64,000 bases of DNA, taken from the NCBI GenBank assembly GCA_034007705.1, contig JAVEQK010000001.1, forward strand, positions 186,001-250,000, given 5' to 3'. Positions 17,567 through 26,440 of this stretch are shown here, piece after piece. Position 1 is the first letter of the stretch. Every line of letters begins with the position of its first letter. The translations under genes were made by a program, and so were the position numbers. The notes under the pieces are model-generated. The model was given only the letters and a program-made list of their open reading frames with translations. It made no database searches and had not been told where the DNA came from. The stretch comes from UBA10518 sp022837185. GTDB taxonomy: Bacteria; Desulfobacterota; Desulfobulbia; Desulfobulbales; Desulfobulbaceae.

Positions 17567-19846
17567 ATGGATAAAGTATATGGTGCATATCTTTGTACTG
17601 GATGTGGAATTGGCGATGTGCTTGATGTGGACACCCTGAAGAGCACCGCCGCCGAAGCCGGCATACCGATGCAGGATCATCCCTGCCTGTGCGGGCCAGA
17701 GGGAAGGGCGCTGATTGAAAAGGATATGGCGGAAAAGGGGGTGAACACCATCGTTGTCGCCGCCTGTTCGCCTCGGGTGATGCAGAAGGAGTTTGATTTC
17801 GGCGAGAACACGATCACTGTCCGTGCCAACCTCCGCGAACAGGTTGCCTGGATCGCCGCACCGGTCCAAAAGGAAGGGGAAGAAGCAGCGGAAGCCCCTG
17901 CCGCCGAAGGTGTGGACGAGTTTCTGCAGGAACTGGGTCAGGACTATGTGCGCATGGCCGTTGTCCGCGCCCAGAAAACAAAACTGCCGGAACCGTACAT
18001 CCCCGAATCGATCAATAAGCGGATCCTGGTCATGGGCGGCGGCATCGCCGGTTTGACGGCTGCCAGAGAAGCAAGCAAGGCCGGCTATGAAGTGACCGTC
18101 GTCGAGAAGGAGGAAGTTCTGGGCGGCAAGGCTGTCAACTGGCGCAAACAATTTCCCCTCAGCTATCCCTACGCCGAGCTGGAGGAAAATTCCATTTCCC
18201 GGATGATCGCCGAAGTCGAGTCCGATCCGAAAATTACCGTCAGGACCGGGACCGAGGTGGCGCGGGTTTCCGGCGCTCCCGGCGATTATACCGCCACCTT
18301 CAAGCCGACGGGCACAAAAGGGGAATGGGATGCGCCCGCCAAGGTTACCGTTGATGAACAGGAAAAAATTGAAAAAGGGGAATTGGAAGATCCCAATGCC
18401 GGCCTGAAGGTCTATACCGAGAAAAATCCCAACGGCGAAACGTTCGGTGCCATTGTGGCGGCAACCGGCTGGCGCTCCGCGGACGTGTCTGAATACGAGC
18501 ATCTCGGATACGGCAGGATCAAGAACGTGGTAACCAACCTCGAATTCGAGAAGCTTGCCAAGGATGGCAAGGTGCCGGCCAATGTCGCCTTTGTTCAGAG
18601 CCCGGGAGGGAAGGAGCACGACAAGGATTTCCCCTACTGCAACTCCGTCACCTCGATGGTGGCCCTGAAGCAGGCGAAGTATGTCCGCGAGGACAACCCG
18701 GAAGGCAAGGCGTACATTCTCTACCAGCACATGCGCACGCCGGGCAACATGGAGCTGTTTTACAAGGGCATCCAGAGCGATGACGGCATTTTTCTGACCA
18801 AGGCCGCGGTCACCAAGGTCGAGGAGCAGGGCGGCGGCCTGGTGGTCGAAGCCGAAGATACGCTCCTCGGCGAGACCATGAATCTGAATGTGGACATGGT
18901 TGTCCTGGCTGCCGGCATGGTGCCGACCACCCTCGACAAACCGACCGTCAACCTCGCCTATCGCCAGGGCCCTGCCTTTGCCGATCTTGGCCTGTTTGAC
19001 GGCTATGCCGACTCCCACTTTATCTGCTTTCCCTACGAAACCAGGCGCACCGGCGTTTATGCCTGCGGCGGCGTACGCAAGGCGGAAGCCATGGATGAAA
19101 CCATGGACGACGCGACGGGAGCGGCCCTTAAGGCGATTCAATGCCTGGAGTCCGTCAACCGCGGCGTGGCGGTCCATCCGCGTGCCGGGGACCAGACTTA
19201 TCCGGATTTCTTCTTCCAGCGGTGCACGCAATGTAAACGGTGCACCGAGGAGTGTCCTTTCGGCGCCATTGACGATGATCCCAAGGGCACGCCGCTGCCC
19301 AATCCGACCCGTTGCCGCCGCTGCGGCACCTGCATGGGAGCCTGTCCGGAACGCATTATCAATTTTGCTGATTACAGCATTGACATGATCGGTTCCATGG
19401 TCAAGTCCATAGAAGTTCCCGACGACGACGAAGAAAAACTGCGGATCATTGTTTTTGTCTGTGAAAACGACGCCTATCCGGCCATTGACATGTCGGGCAT
19501 GCACCGCAACGGCCTGAACAAGCTGGTCCGTTTTATCCCGGTCCGCTGCCTCGGCTCCATGAACATGGTGTGGATCAAGGATGCCATGTCCTCGGGCATG
19601 GACGGCGCCCTGCTGCTCGGCTGCAGGTGGGGAGATGATTACCAGTGCCATTTTGTCAAAGGCAGCGAACTGGCGAACAAACGCATGGAAAACATCGGCG
19701 AGTCTCTGGGCACGCTTGGTCTTGAACCGGAACGCTGCGCGGTCAAGCAGGTTGCCATTTCCGATTATGACAAGATCCCCCAGATGATCGAGGAGTTTGT
19801 TGAAGAAATCATCGAGATGGGTCCCAATCCGTTCAAGGGCTTCTAA
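17567..19846 (+). CDS. qmoB: Quinone-interacting membrane-bound oxidoreductase, subunit QmoB
   Basis: QmoB is the larger HdrA-like flavoprotein of the Qmo complex. The ATG at 17567 is chosen over 17561 because GGAGG at 17555-17559 is seven bases from it but only one base from the other. The 759 residues show an N-terminal CTGCG segment and a second FAD-binding fold (RILVMGGGIAGLTAAREASKA near residue 150). Two ferredoxin clusters follow (CTQCKRCTEECP near 552 and CRRCGTCMGACP near 585). An MvhD-like C-terminal domain has CLGSMN and GCRWGDDYQCH. This HdrA-MvhD fusion suggests electron entry or exit at the C-terminus. Confidence 0.96.
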   Translation: MDKVYGAYLCTGCGIGDVLDVDTLKSTAAEAGIPMQDHPCLCGPEGRALIEKDMAEKGVNTIVVAACSPRVMQKEFDFGENTITVRANLREQVAWIAAPVQKEGEEAAEAPAAEGVDEFLQELGQDYVRMAVVRAQKTKLPEPYIPESINKRILVMGGGIAGLTAAREASKAGYEVTVVEKEEVLGGKAVNWRKQFPLSYPYAELEENSISRMIAEVESDPKITVRTGTEVARVSGAPGDYTATFKPTGTKGEWDAPAKVTVDEQEKIEKGELEDPNAGLKVYTEKNPNGETFGAIVAATGWRSADVSEYEHLGYGRIKNVVTNLEFEKLAKDGKVPANVAFVQSPGGKEHDKDFPYCNSVTSMVALKQAKYVREDNPEGKAYILYQHMRTPGNMELFYKGIQSDDGIFLTKAAVTKVEEQGGGLVVEAEDTLLGETMNLNVDMVVLAAGMVPTTLDKPTVNLAYRQGPAFADLGLFDGYADSHFICFPYETRRTGVYACGGVRKAEAMDETMDDATGAALKAIQCLESVNRGVAVHPRAGDQTYPDFFFQRCTQCKRCTEECPFGAIDDDPKGTPLPNPTRCRRCGTCMGACPERIINFADYSIDMIGSMVKSIEVPDDDEEKLRIIVFVCENDAYPAIDMSGMHRNGLNKLVRFIPVRCLGSMNMVWIKDAMSSGMDGALLLGCRWGDDYQCHFVKGSELANKRMENIGESLGTLGLEPERCAVKQVAISDYDKIPQMIEEFVEEIIEMGPNPFKGF

Positions 19847-19862
19847 CCTTTTGTTTGCACTG

Positions 19863-19897
19863 ACCGTTGCCGGGCGGCAAAACCGTCCGGCAACGGT
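19863..19897 (+). other. Strong hairpin between qmoB and qmoC
   Basis: ACCGTTGCCGGGCGG (19863-19877) pairs with CCGTCCGGCAACGGT (19883-19897) over 15 bases with one G-U, around CAAAA. No T tract follows, so it is more likely an mRNA-processing or stability element than a full terminator. Confidence 0.7.
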
Positions 19898-19967
19898 TGC
19901 CGGTATTTGATATACAGTTTATATTACCAGACTGACGTCGAAACGATATTCTGGACAGGAGGACAAA

Positions 19968-21176
19968 ATGTCAATGAACGTGCAACCCGATCTCGATTTT
20001 ATCAAGGACATGAAGAGCGCGGGTGGAGACACTCTCAAGAAGTGTTATCAATGCGCCACCTGCTCGGTGGTCTGTCCGCTCTCCACTGACGGCAACCCTT
20101 TTCCGAGGCGGGAGATGATCCTGGCCCAGTGGGGATTGAAGGAAAAGCTGTTGGGCGATGCCAATGTGATGTTGTGCCATCAGTGCGGTGATTGCACCAC
20201 TTACTGTCCCCGGGGTGCCAAACCCGGCGATGTTCTCGGCGCGATAAGGGCGTACGCCTACAAGCATTTCGGCTGGCCCAAAGGTCTGGCCAACCTGGCC
20301 AGTTCCGGCAAGAACCTGCCCTTGCTCATCGGTATCCCGGCGGTCATAATTTTTGTCTTCTGGATAATTTCCGGCGGCATGCACATACCTTCCGGAGAGG
20401 ATTTCGCCCGCTACGGGTACGGGCACTTCTTCGGCCATTGGGATTTCCGTCTCCTTGCCAAAAATGTCTTCTTCATCGATATCATCATGGTCCCCGCATT
20501 CCTGCTCGCTGTCTACGCCTCATACCGGGGCGTGTCGGCCATGTGGAAGCTGATGGTCAAGAGTTCCGGAATCGAGGAGCCGCTGTACAGGCCTTCTGTC
20601 AACCAGTTCATCAAGGAGTTCCTCTGGCCTTCCGTTGTGGAGATCGTTCAGCATGCCCGTTTCAAGAAATGCATCACCAACGCCGATCGGCTGAAAGGCC
20701 ATCTGCCCCTGCTGCTTTCTTTCATTGCCCTGTTGTTTGTCACGATCTACTCATTTTTCGTCCAGGACATCCTTGGCATCTTCTATCCTTCCCTGCATGG
20801 TCCGATATCCATGTGGAATCCGGTCAAGATTCTTGCCAATGTCGCCGCCATCGCCCTGATCGTCGGGATCGGCATCCTCTGGGGCAACCGTTCCCGCAAG
20901 GAGGCGGAGGGAACGACCACCCGGACTTTTTACGACTGGTTTCTGATCTGGATGATCATGGCGGTCGGCGTGACTGGACTGGCGGCTGAACTCTTCCGCC
21001 TGATCAACGTTGCTTCGGTCGGTTATGTCATTTATTACCTGCATCTTGTTTCGGTCATGATGCTGTTTTTGTACATGCCCTATACGAAGTTTGCCCACCT
21101 GGTGTACAGAACCTTTGCCATGGCGTTCGAACGCTATCGGGAAAGCGCCTATGTCAAAAACCCCCTGACTCAATAA
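19968..21176 (+). CDS. qmoC: Quinone-interacting membrane-bound oxidoreductase, subunit QmoC
   Basis: QmoC is the membrane subunit that fuses an HdrC-like iron-sulfur domain to a HdrE-like cytochrome b domain, giving the complex access to the quinone pool. The 402 residues carry two [4Fe-4S] motifs, CYQCATCSVVCP (starting at residue 26) and CHQCGDCTTYCP (starting at residue 70). About six membrane helices follow from residue 115 onward, with His residues in the later helices as candidate haem ligands. A ggagga site precedes the ATG. A clear terminator ends the operon. The long 121-base gap from qmoB contains a strong hairpin. Confidence 0.96.
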   Translation: MSMNVQPDLDFIKDMKSAGGDTLKKCYQCATCSVVCPLSTDGNPFPRREMILAQWGLKEKLLGDANVMLCHQCGDCTTYCPRGAKPGDVLGAIRAYAYKHFGWPKGLANLASSGKNLPLLIGIPAVIIFVFWIISGGMHIPSGEDFARYGYGHFFGHWDFRLLAKNVFFIDIIMVPAFLLAVYASYRGVSAMWKLMVKSSGIEEPLYRPSVNQFIKEFLWPSVVEIVQHARFKKCITNADRLKGHLPLLLSFIALLFVTIYSFFVQDILGIFYPSLHGPISMWNPVKILANVAAIALIVGIGILWGNRSRKEAEGTTTRTFYDWFLIWMIMAVGVTGLAAELFRLINVASVGYVIYYLHLVSVMMLFLYMPYTKFAHLVYRTFAMAFERYRESAYVKNPLTQ

Positions 21177-21210
21177 TGTAGAAATATTTTTTCTGTTTCA
21201 GATGTGGAAT

Positions 21211-21240
21211 AAAAAGCCGGAGGGGAACCTCCGGCTTTTT
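21211..21240 (+). terminator. Intrinsic terminator of qmoABC
   Basis: AAAAAGCCGGAGG and CCTCCGGCTTTTT form a perfect 13-base stem around GGAA, ending in T residues 34 bases after the qmoC stop. Confidence 0.93.
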
Positions 21241-21264
21241 GTTTGGTGAGCCATTTAAAAATGG

Positions 21265-21292
21265 TTGATTTTTTCTGGGAAGCGGATATATT
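21265..21292 (+). promoter_or_regulatory. Promoter of the tRNA-tuf operon
   Basis: TTGATT (21265-21270) and TATATT (21287-21292) are 16 bases apart and end 13 bases before the first tRNA, directly after the qmo terminator. Confidence 0.7.
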
Positions 21293-21305
21293 TGCAAGGT
21301 TAAAC

Positions 21306-21381
21306 GCTGGCGTAGCTCAATTGGCAGAGCAGCTGATTTGTAATCAGCAGGTTGCGGGTTCAAGTCCCATCGCCAGCTCCA
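21306..21381 (+). tRNA. tRNA-Thr (anticodon TGT)
   Basis: The acceptor GCTGGCG pairs with CGCCAGC, followed by discriminator T and an encoded CCA. The D-loop AATTGGCAGAGC and T-arm GGTTCAAGTCC are standard. The loop TTTGTAA gives anticodon TGT. It is the first of four tRNAs preceding tuf, as in the E. coli tufB operon. Confidence 0.98.
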
Positions 21382-21385
21382 AGCC

Positions 21386-21463
21386 GGAAACCAGGGACCA
21401 GAGGACAGGAAACAGAAGCTTTCATTTTCTGACTTCTGCTGTCTGACTTCTGGCTTCTGATTC
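21386..21463 (+). repeat. Inverted pair of degenerate heptamer arrays
   Basis: From 21427 to 21463 the + strand reads as five 7-base units (TTCTGAC, TTCTGCT, GTCTGAC, TTCTGGC, TTCTGAT) plus TC, consensus TTCTGNC. From 21386 to 21419 the minus strand reads as four related units (TTCTGTT, TCCTGTC, CTCTGGT, CCCTGGT). The two arrays face each other and can pair imperfectly (for example GACAG..CAGAAG with CTTCTGCTGTC). The element fills the whole spacer between tRNA-Thr and tRNA-Tyr. Confidence 0.7.
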
Positions 21464-21465
21464 AA

Positions 21466-21550
21466 GGAGGGGTTCCCGAGCGGCCAAAGGGAACAGACTG
21501 TAAATCTGTCGGCGGAGCCTTCGGAGGTTCGAATCCTCCCCCCTCCACCA
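21466..21550 (+). tRNA. tRNA-Tyr (anticodon GTA)
   Basis: A type II tRNA with a long variable arm (GTCGGCGGAGCCTTCGG). The acceptor GGAGGGG pairs with CCCCTCC, followed by A and an encoded CCA. The loop CTGTAAA gives anticodon GTA for tyrosine. Confidence 0.98.
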
Positions 21551-21616
21551 TAAACAATCAGGCCGAGGCGCGTGTCGCGGCATATGTCGCTCCGACATTA
21601 TCTGCGCTGGACAAGA

Positions 21617-21692
21617 GCGGGAATAGCTCAATTGGTAGAGCATCAGCCTTCCAAGCTGAGGGTTGCGGGTTCGAGTCTCGTTTCCCGCTCCA
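21617..21692 (+). tRNA. tRNA-Gly (anticodon TCC)
   Basis: The acceptor GCGGGAA pairs with TTCCCGC, with discriminator T and an encoded CCA. The anticodon loop CTTCCAA gives TCC, reading GGA/GGG. T-arm GGTTCGAGTC is standard. Confidence 0.98.
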
Positions 21693-21749
21693 CTGCTCAA
21701 AATAATGTCGGGGCTTTATTGTATTTGCAGAGGAAAACCGGTTTCCAGG

Positions 21750-21825
21750 GCCCACGTAACTCAGTCGGTAGAGTACTTCCTTGGTAAGGAAGAAGTCACC
21801 GGTTCAAGTCCGGTCGTGGGCTCCA
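21750..21825 (+). tRNA. tRNA-Thr (anticodon GGT)
   Basis: The acceptor GCCCACG pairs with CGTGGGC, then T and an encoded CCA. The anticodon stem CTTCC/GGAAG closes the loop TTGGTAA, anticodon GGT. It ends 65 bases before the tuf start. Confidence 0.98.
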
Positions 21826-21889
21826 GTCATCAGTCGGCCATGCAGGGACGGCTGTGATGCAATGAACCTTGAGTCTGAGGAGACAAAGA

Positions 21890-23081
<1,192 letters not shown>

Positions 23082-23122
23082 GGTTGTGGCTGCCCGGCCG
23101 GAACGCAGCTCAGGAAAAGAAT

Positions 23123-23272
23123 ATGAGAGACATAATAACACTTGCGTGCAAAGACTGTAAGCAACGCAATTACACGACGACGAAAAATAAAAGGACAATT
23201 CCGCACAAGCTCGAGTTGAAGAAGTTTTGTCCTTTCTGCAAAACACATACCCTGCACAAGGAAACCAAGTAG
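23123..23272 (+). CDS. rpmG: 50S ribosomal protein L33
   Basis: A 49-residue basic protein of the large subunit near the E site. The ATG at 23123 follows AGGAAAAG and gives MRDIITLACKDCKQRNYTT. Two CxxC pairs (CKDC and CPFC) show the zinc-binding form. It lies between tuf and tRNA-Trp in the common rpmG-trpT-secE-nusG order. Longer readings upstream lack a ribosome-binding site. Confidence 0.95.
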   Translation: MRDIITLACKDCKQRNYTTTKNKRTIPHKLELKKFCPFCKTHTLHKETK

Positions 23273-23324
23273 TTGCCGGGCGGCGTGTCGGATGCCGCCG
23301 CCCTGTCCGGCCAACCGGGTGCGC

Positions 23325-23400
23325 AGGCCAGTAGCTCCAACGGTAGAGCATCGGACTCCAAATCCGAGGGCTGGGGGTTCGAATCCCTCCTGGCCTGCCA
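23325..23400 (+). tRNA. tRNA-Trp (anticodon CCA)
   Basis: The acceptor AGGCCAG pairs with CTGGCCT, followed by G and an encoded CCA. The loop CTCCAAA gives anticodon CCA for tryptophan. It sits between rpmG and secE, a widely conserved position. Confidence 0.98.
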
Positions 23401-23455
23401 TTGAGAAGAAGCGGCCGGAAGGCTTCGGGGCGTCACAGCATTGCAGTGGAAGAAA

Positions 23456-23725
23456 ATGACCAGCAAAAAGAAGACACAGCAGTCCAAGGGTGCCCAGGAA
23501 AAAAAATCCGACATGGAAAAAACGGAAAAGATTTCATTTGCCCCCGCCAATATCAGGCAGTTTATTCACGAGGTCCAGGCTGAATTCAAGAAGGTTGTCT
23601 GGCCGGATAAAAAAGTGACGACCGGCCTGACCGGCTTTGTGCTCCTTCTTGTGATAGTTATTTCAATCTATCTCGGATCCGTTGACCTGTTTCTGGGGAA
23701 AATTGTGACAATGGTTTTGCGCTAA
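23456..23725 (+). CDS. secE: Protein translocase subunit SecE
   Basis: SecE clamps SecY in the SecYEG export channel. The ATG at 23456 gives 89 residues: a Lys-rich N-terminus, the conserved amphipathic helix QFIHEVQAEFKKVVWPDKK, and one transmembrane helix (GLTGFVLLLVIVISIYLGSV). This is the short single-span form typical outside the enteric group. It is upstream of nusG by 21 bases. Its partner secY is at 49240. Confidence 0.95.
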   Translation: MTSKKKTQQSKGAQEKKSDMEKTEKISFAPANIRQFIHEVQAEFKKVVWPDKKVTTGLTGFVLLLVIVISIYLGSVDLFLGKIVTMVLR

Positions 23726-23746
23726 CAGCCCTACAAAGGCAGAAAC

Positions 23747-24277
23747 ATGGCTAAACAGTGGTATATCGTTCATACCCATACCGGCTTTGAGGACAAGGTG
23801 AAGGAAGCTCTTCAGGAGCGGATCCGCGCCGCGGGCCAGGAGGATCTCTTCGGTGACATTCTGGTGCCCACCGAACAGGTGGTCGAGATGGTCAAGGGCA
23901 GCAGAAAGACTTCTTCGCGCAAGTTCTTTCCCGGGTACATCCTGGTCAACATGGAACTGAATGACGCTACCTGGCACACGGTGCACGACACGCCGAGAAT
24001 AACCGGTTTCGTCGGCGACAGCCGCAATCCTCAGCCGCTCACGGAAAAGGAGGCCCAGAAGATTATCGGCCGGATCGAGGAAGGAGCGACCACCCCGAAA
24101 CCCAAGGTGGTTTTTGAGGAGGGTGATCTTGTCCGGGTGGTCGAGGGTCCCTTTGCCAATTTTCAGGGCGTCATAGATGAAGTGTATCCCGACAAGGGGA
24201 GGGTTAAGGTAATGGTTTCGATCTTCGGGAGATCCACCCCCGTTGAGCTCGAATACATCCAGGTAAGCAAAAATTAG
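23747..24277 (+). CDS. nusG: Transcription termination/antitermination protein NusG
   Basis: NusG binds the RNA polymerase clamp and couples it to the ribosome through S10 or to Rho. The 176 residues begin WYIVHTHTGFEDKVKEAL (NGN domain), include the KSSRKFFPGYILV-type segment (TSSRKFFPGYILVNM), and end with a KOW domain (EGDLVRVVEGPFANFQGVIDEV). Length and domains are normal. It is followed 30 bases later by rplK. Confidence 0.97.
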   Translation: MAKQWYIVHTHTGFEDKVKEALQERIRAAGQEDLFGDILVPTEQVVEMVKGSRKTSSRKFFPGYILVNMELNDATWHTVHDTPRITGFVGDSRNPQPLTEKEAQKIIGRIEEGATTPKPKVVFEEGDLVRVVEGPFANFQGVIDEVYPDKGRVKVMVSIFGRSTPVELEYIQVSKN

Positions 24278-24307
24278 ACTCCGGCCCGGGGCCTGGGAGT
24301 GTGAATC

Positions 24308-24733
24308 ATGGCGAAAAAAATACAAGCGTATATCAAGCTGCAGATACCGGCCGGCAAGGCCAATCCGTCTCCTCCGGTGGGGCCGGCCCTCGGCCAGCAC
24401 GGAGTCAACATCATGGACTTCTGCAAGGCCTTCAATGCAAAAACCCAGTCACTGGGAGACACGATAATCCCGGTGGTCATCACCGTGTACTCCGATCGCT
24501 CCTATACGTTTATCACCAAGACCCCGCCGGCATCGGTGTTGTTGCTGAAAGCGGCAGGTCTGAGCAAGGGGTCCAGCAATCCCAAGCGTGAGCGGGTGGC
24601 CGAATTGAGCCGGAGCAAGATCCGGGAGATCGCCGAAACCAAAATGCCCGATCTCAATGCCTATGACGTTGATCATGCCATGCGCATCGTCGAGGGGACG
24701 GCCCGCAGCTGTGGAATTACCATCGTAGATTAG
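24308..24733 (+). CDS. rplK: 50S ribosomal protein L11
   Basis: L11 forms the GTPase-associated stalk base with 23S rRNA. The 141 residues start AKKIQAYIKLQIPAGKANPSP and contain the proline-rich PPVGPALGQHGVNIMDFCKAFN. They end with the rRNA-binding C-terminal domain (MRIVEGTARSCGITIVD). Length is exactly typical. Unusually, 194 bases separate it from rplA, with several hairpins in the gap. Confidence 0.98.
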   Translation: MAKKIQAYIKLQIPAGKANPSPPVGPALGQHGVNIMDFCKAFNAKTQSLGDTIIPVVITVYSDRSYTFITKTPPASVLLLKAAGLSKGSSNPKRERVAELSRSKIREIAETKMPDLNAYDVDHAMRIVEGTARSCGITIVD

Positions 24734-24761
24734 ATCCCCGGGATATCCCCGGTTGATCCTC

Positions 24762-24831
24762 TGTACCGCGGAGGTACAACGATAAGGTACCAGGTTGTTT
24801 ATGCACGGCGGCACACCAAAGTGATGCCGTG
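24762..24831 (+). promoter_or_regulatory. Structured rplK-rplA intergenic RNA
   Basis: The 194-base gap between rplK and rplA holds a hairpin TGTACC/GGTACA (24762-24767 with 24773-24778). A second, CACGGC/GCCGTG (24804-24809 with 24826-24831), has an inner CAC/GTG pairing. It may be an L1-binding autoregulatory site or an RNA-processing region; I cannot match it to a known leader. Confidence 0.4.
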
Positions 24832-24927
24832 TCTGTCTGCCGGCCGGCCCGTAGCGGCCGCCAGTTATTCATTTGGACCCGTATGCGGTAGCCCGCCGAA
24901 ACGGGGAGAAGAACAGAGGGTGATAAC

Positions 24928-25638
24928 ATGTCGAAAAGAGGAAAGAAGTACCGAAAAGCACTGGAAGGGCTCGACCTCGCCAAGTTGTATGAACTCGAAG
25001 AAGGCCTGGATGTGGCTCTGAAGGCAAAATATGCCGGTTTCGACGAGTCCGTCGACATAGCGGTCCGACTCGGGGTCGATCCCCGCCACGCCGATCAGAT
25101 GGTCCGCTCCAGCGTCCTCCTGCCGCATGGGACCGGCAAGCAGGTCCGCGTGCTTGTTTTCGCCAAAGGCGAAAAAGAAACGGAGGCCAGGGAGGCGGGA
25201 GCCGATTATGCCGGCTCCGATGAACTCATCGACAAGATCAAGGAAGGATGGTTCGAGTTTGATAAGACCGTGGCTACCCCCGACATGATGGGAGAGGTGG
25301 GCAAGATCGGCCGCATGCTTGGACCGCGGAACCTGATGCCCAATGCCAAACTGGGAACCGTTACCTTCGATGTCGGCCGGGTTGTCCAGGAAATAAAAAA
25401 GGGCAAAGTCGATTTCCGCGTCGACAAGGCCGGTATAGTGCACGCGGTAGTCGGCAAGGCTTCCTTCAGCAAGGAAAAGCTCGTCGATAATATTGTCGCT
25501 TTCATTGACAAGATTAATCAACTCAAGCCCTCCACGAGCAAAGGGGTTTATCTGCGCGGCATCTCCCTCTCCACAACCATGGGGCCGGGGGTCAAGATCG
25601 ATCCGCTGCAGGTGCGCTCGCTGATCAAGCAGGCGTGA
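24928..25638 (+). CDS. rplA: 50S ribosomal protein L1
   Basis: L1 forms the mobile L1 stalk at the E site and in many bacteria represses its own mRNA. The 236 residues show GKKYRKALEGLD near the start. The central segments MGEVGKIGRMLGPRNLMPNAKLGTV and KVDFRVDKAGIVHAVVGK are family signatures. The C-terminus STTMGPGVKIDPLQVRS is typical. A GGGAGAAGAACAGAGGGTG purine stretch precedes the ATG. It is followed by the rplJ leader. Confidence 0.98.
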   Translation: MSKRGKKYRKALEGLDLAKLYELEEGLDVALKAKYAGFDESVDIAVRLGVDPRHADQMVRSSVLLPHGTGKQVRVLVFAKGEKETEAREAGADYAGSDELIDKIKEGWFEFDKTVATPDMMGEVGKIGRMLGPRNLMPNAKLGTVTFDVGRVVQEIKKGKVDFRVDKAGIVHAVVGKASFSKEKLVDNIVAFIDKINQLKPSTSKGVYLRGISLSTTMGPGVKIDPLQVRSLIKQA

Positions 25639-25700
25639 GCCCGTTTGCCCAAGTGGTTGAATATCCGTCGCGTACAGCGATAAATTATTAATCAGGGAAG

Positions 25701-25785
25701 GTCAGAGACAGCAGGTACCCCGGTTTAATTACTGTCAACGGGCAACGGACCGTGACAGTATCCTGCCGAGACCGCATACCGCCGA
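25701..25785 (+). promoter_or_regulatory. rplJ (L10) mRNA leader
   Basis: The 242-base gap upstream of rplJ carries the shape of the known L10 leader. GCAGG (25711-25715) pairs with CCTGC (25762-25766), enclosing ACTGTCA (25731-25737) paired with TGACAGT (25753-25759), next to GAGACC. In known cases L10(L12)4 binds this element to repress rplJL translation. Assignment is by visible fold and position. Confidence 0.65.
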
Positions 25786-25880
25786 GGCAATGAGCGCCTT
25801 GTCGGTTTACGTCTTCATTGGATGAATCTGCCTGTTTTGATTGTCCCGTTTCCTTCATTTCACAAAAGGAGGTGTAGCTT

Positions 25881-26399
25881 TTGAACAGAGATGAAAAAGC
25901 CTCAAAAGTCAGCGAACTGAACGAGACATTCGGCAGGGCGAAATTTGCGGTAGTCGCAGATTACCGTGGCCTCAAGGTCACCGAGCTGGAGAAACTCCGC
26001 CGCGAGCTGAAGAAAAACGAGGCACAGATCAAGGTTGCCAAAAATACCCTGCTCAGGCTGGCTGTGAAGGGCACCGGGTACGAAGCGCTCAGCAGCCATT
26101 TCACCGGCACGTCAGCGGTTGCGCTCGGTTTTGCCGACCCCGTGGCCTCGGCCAAGGCGCTGGTCGGTTTTGCCAAGGAGTACGAGGCATTGATCATCCG
26201 TTCAGCCGTCCTCGAAGGCAAGGCGCTGAGCTCGGATGACGTTGTCGCCCTTTCAAAACTGCCCGGGAAGCCCGAACTGCAGGCAAAACTGCTTGGTACC
26301 CTGGCCGCCGTTCCCACCGGTTTAGTCCGGGTGCTCAGCGGCGTGCCGCGAAGTTTTGTCTACGTCCTGCAGGCAATCAAAGAACAGAAAGAAAATTAA
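25881..26399 (+). CDS. rplJ: 50S ribosomal protein L10
   Basis: L10 anchors L7/L12 dimers to the ribosome and autoregulates the operon. The TTG at 25881 is the start: it has an ideal AGGAGGT seven bases upstream and gives the family's MNRDEKASKV N-terminus. The nearby ATG at 25890 is in another frame. The 172 residues include FAVVADYRGLKVTELEKLR and LRKELKKN-type helices, with the L12-binding C-terminal helix at the end. It sits 41 bases before rplL. Confidence 0.96.
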   Translation: MNRDEKASKVSELNETFGRAKFAVVADYRGLKVTELEKLRRELKKNEAQIKVAKNTLLRLAVKGTGYEALSSHFTGTSAVALGFADPVASAKALVGFAKEYEALIIRSAVLEGKALSSDDVVALSKLPGKPELQAKLLGTLAAVPTGLVRVLSGVPRSFVYVLQAIKEQKEN

Positions 26400-26440
26400 T
26401 TTATTCATTCAATTTACAGTATAGATCAGGAGGAAGAATC

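Noticed and set aside
16302..19846. Reading qmoA and qmoB as heterodisulfide reductase HdrA subunits
   Set aside because: They are HdrA-related, but the qmoABC order, the HdrE-like fusion in QmoC and linkage to aprBA fit Qmo rather than HdrABC.
21386..21463. Possible CRISPR array from the tandem units
   Set aside because: Units are seven bases with no spacers, and no cas genes are present.
23401..23583. Open frame starting directly after tRNA-Trp
   Set aside because: It is out of frame with secE, which occupies the same bases and has a recognisable SecE helix and membrane span.
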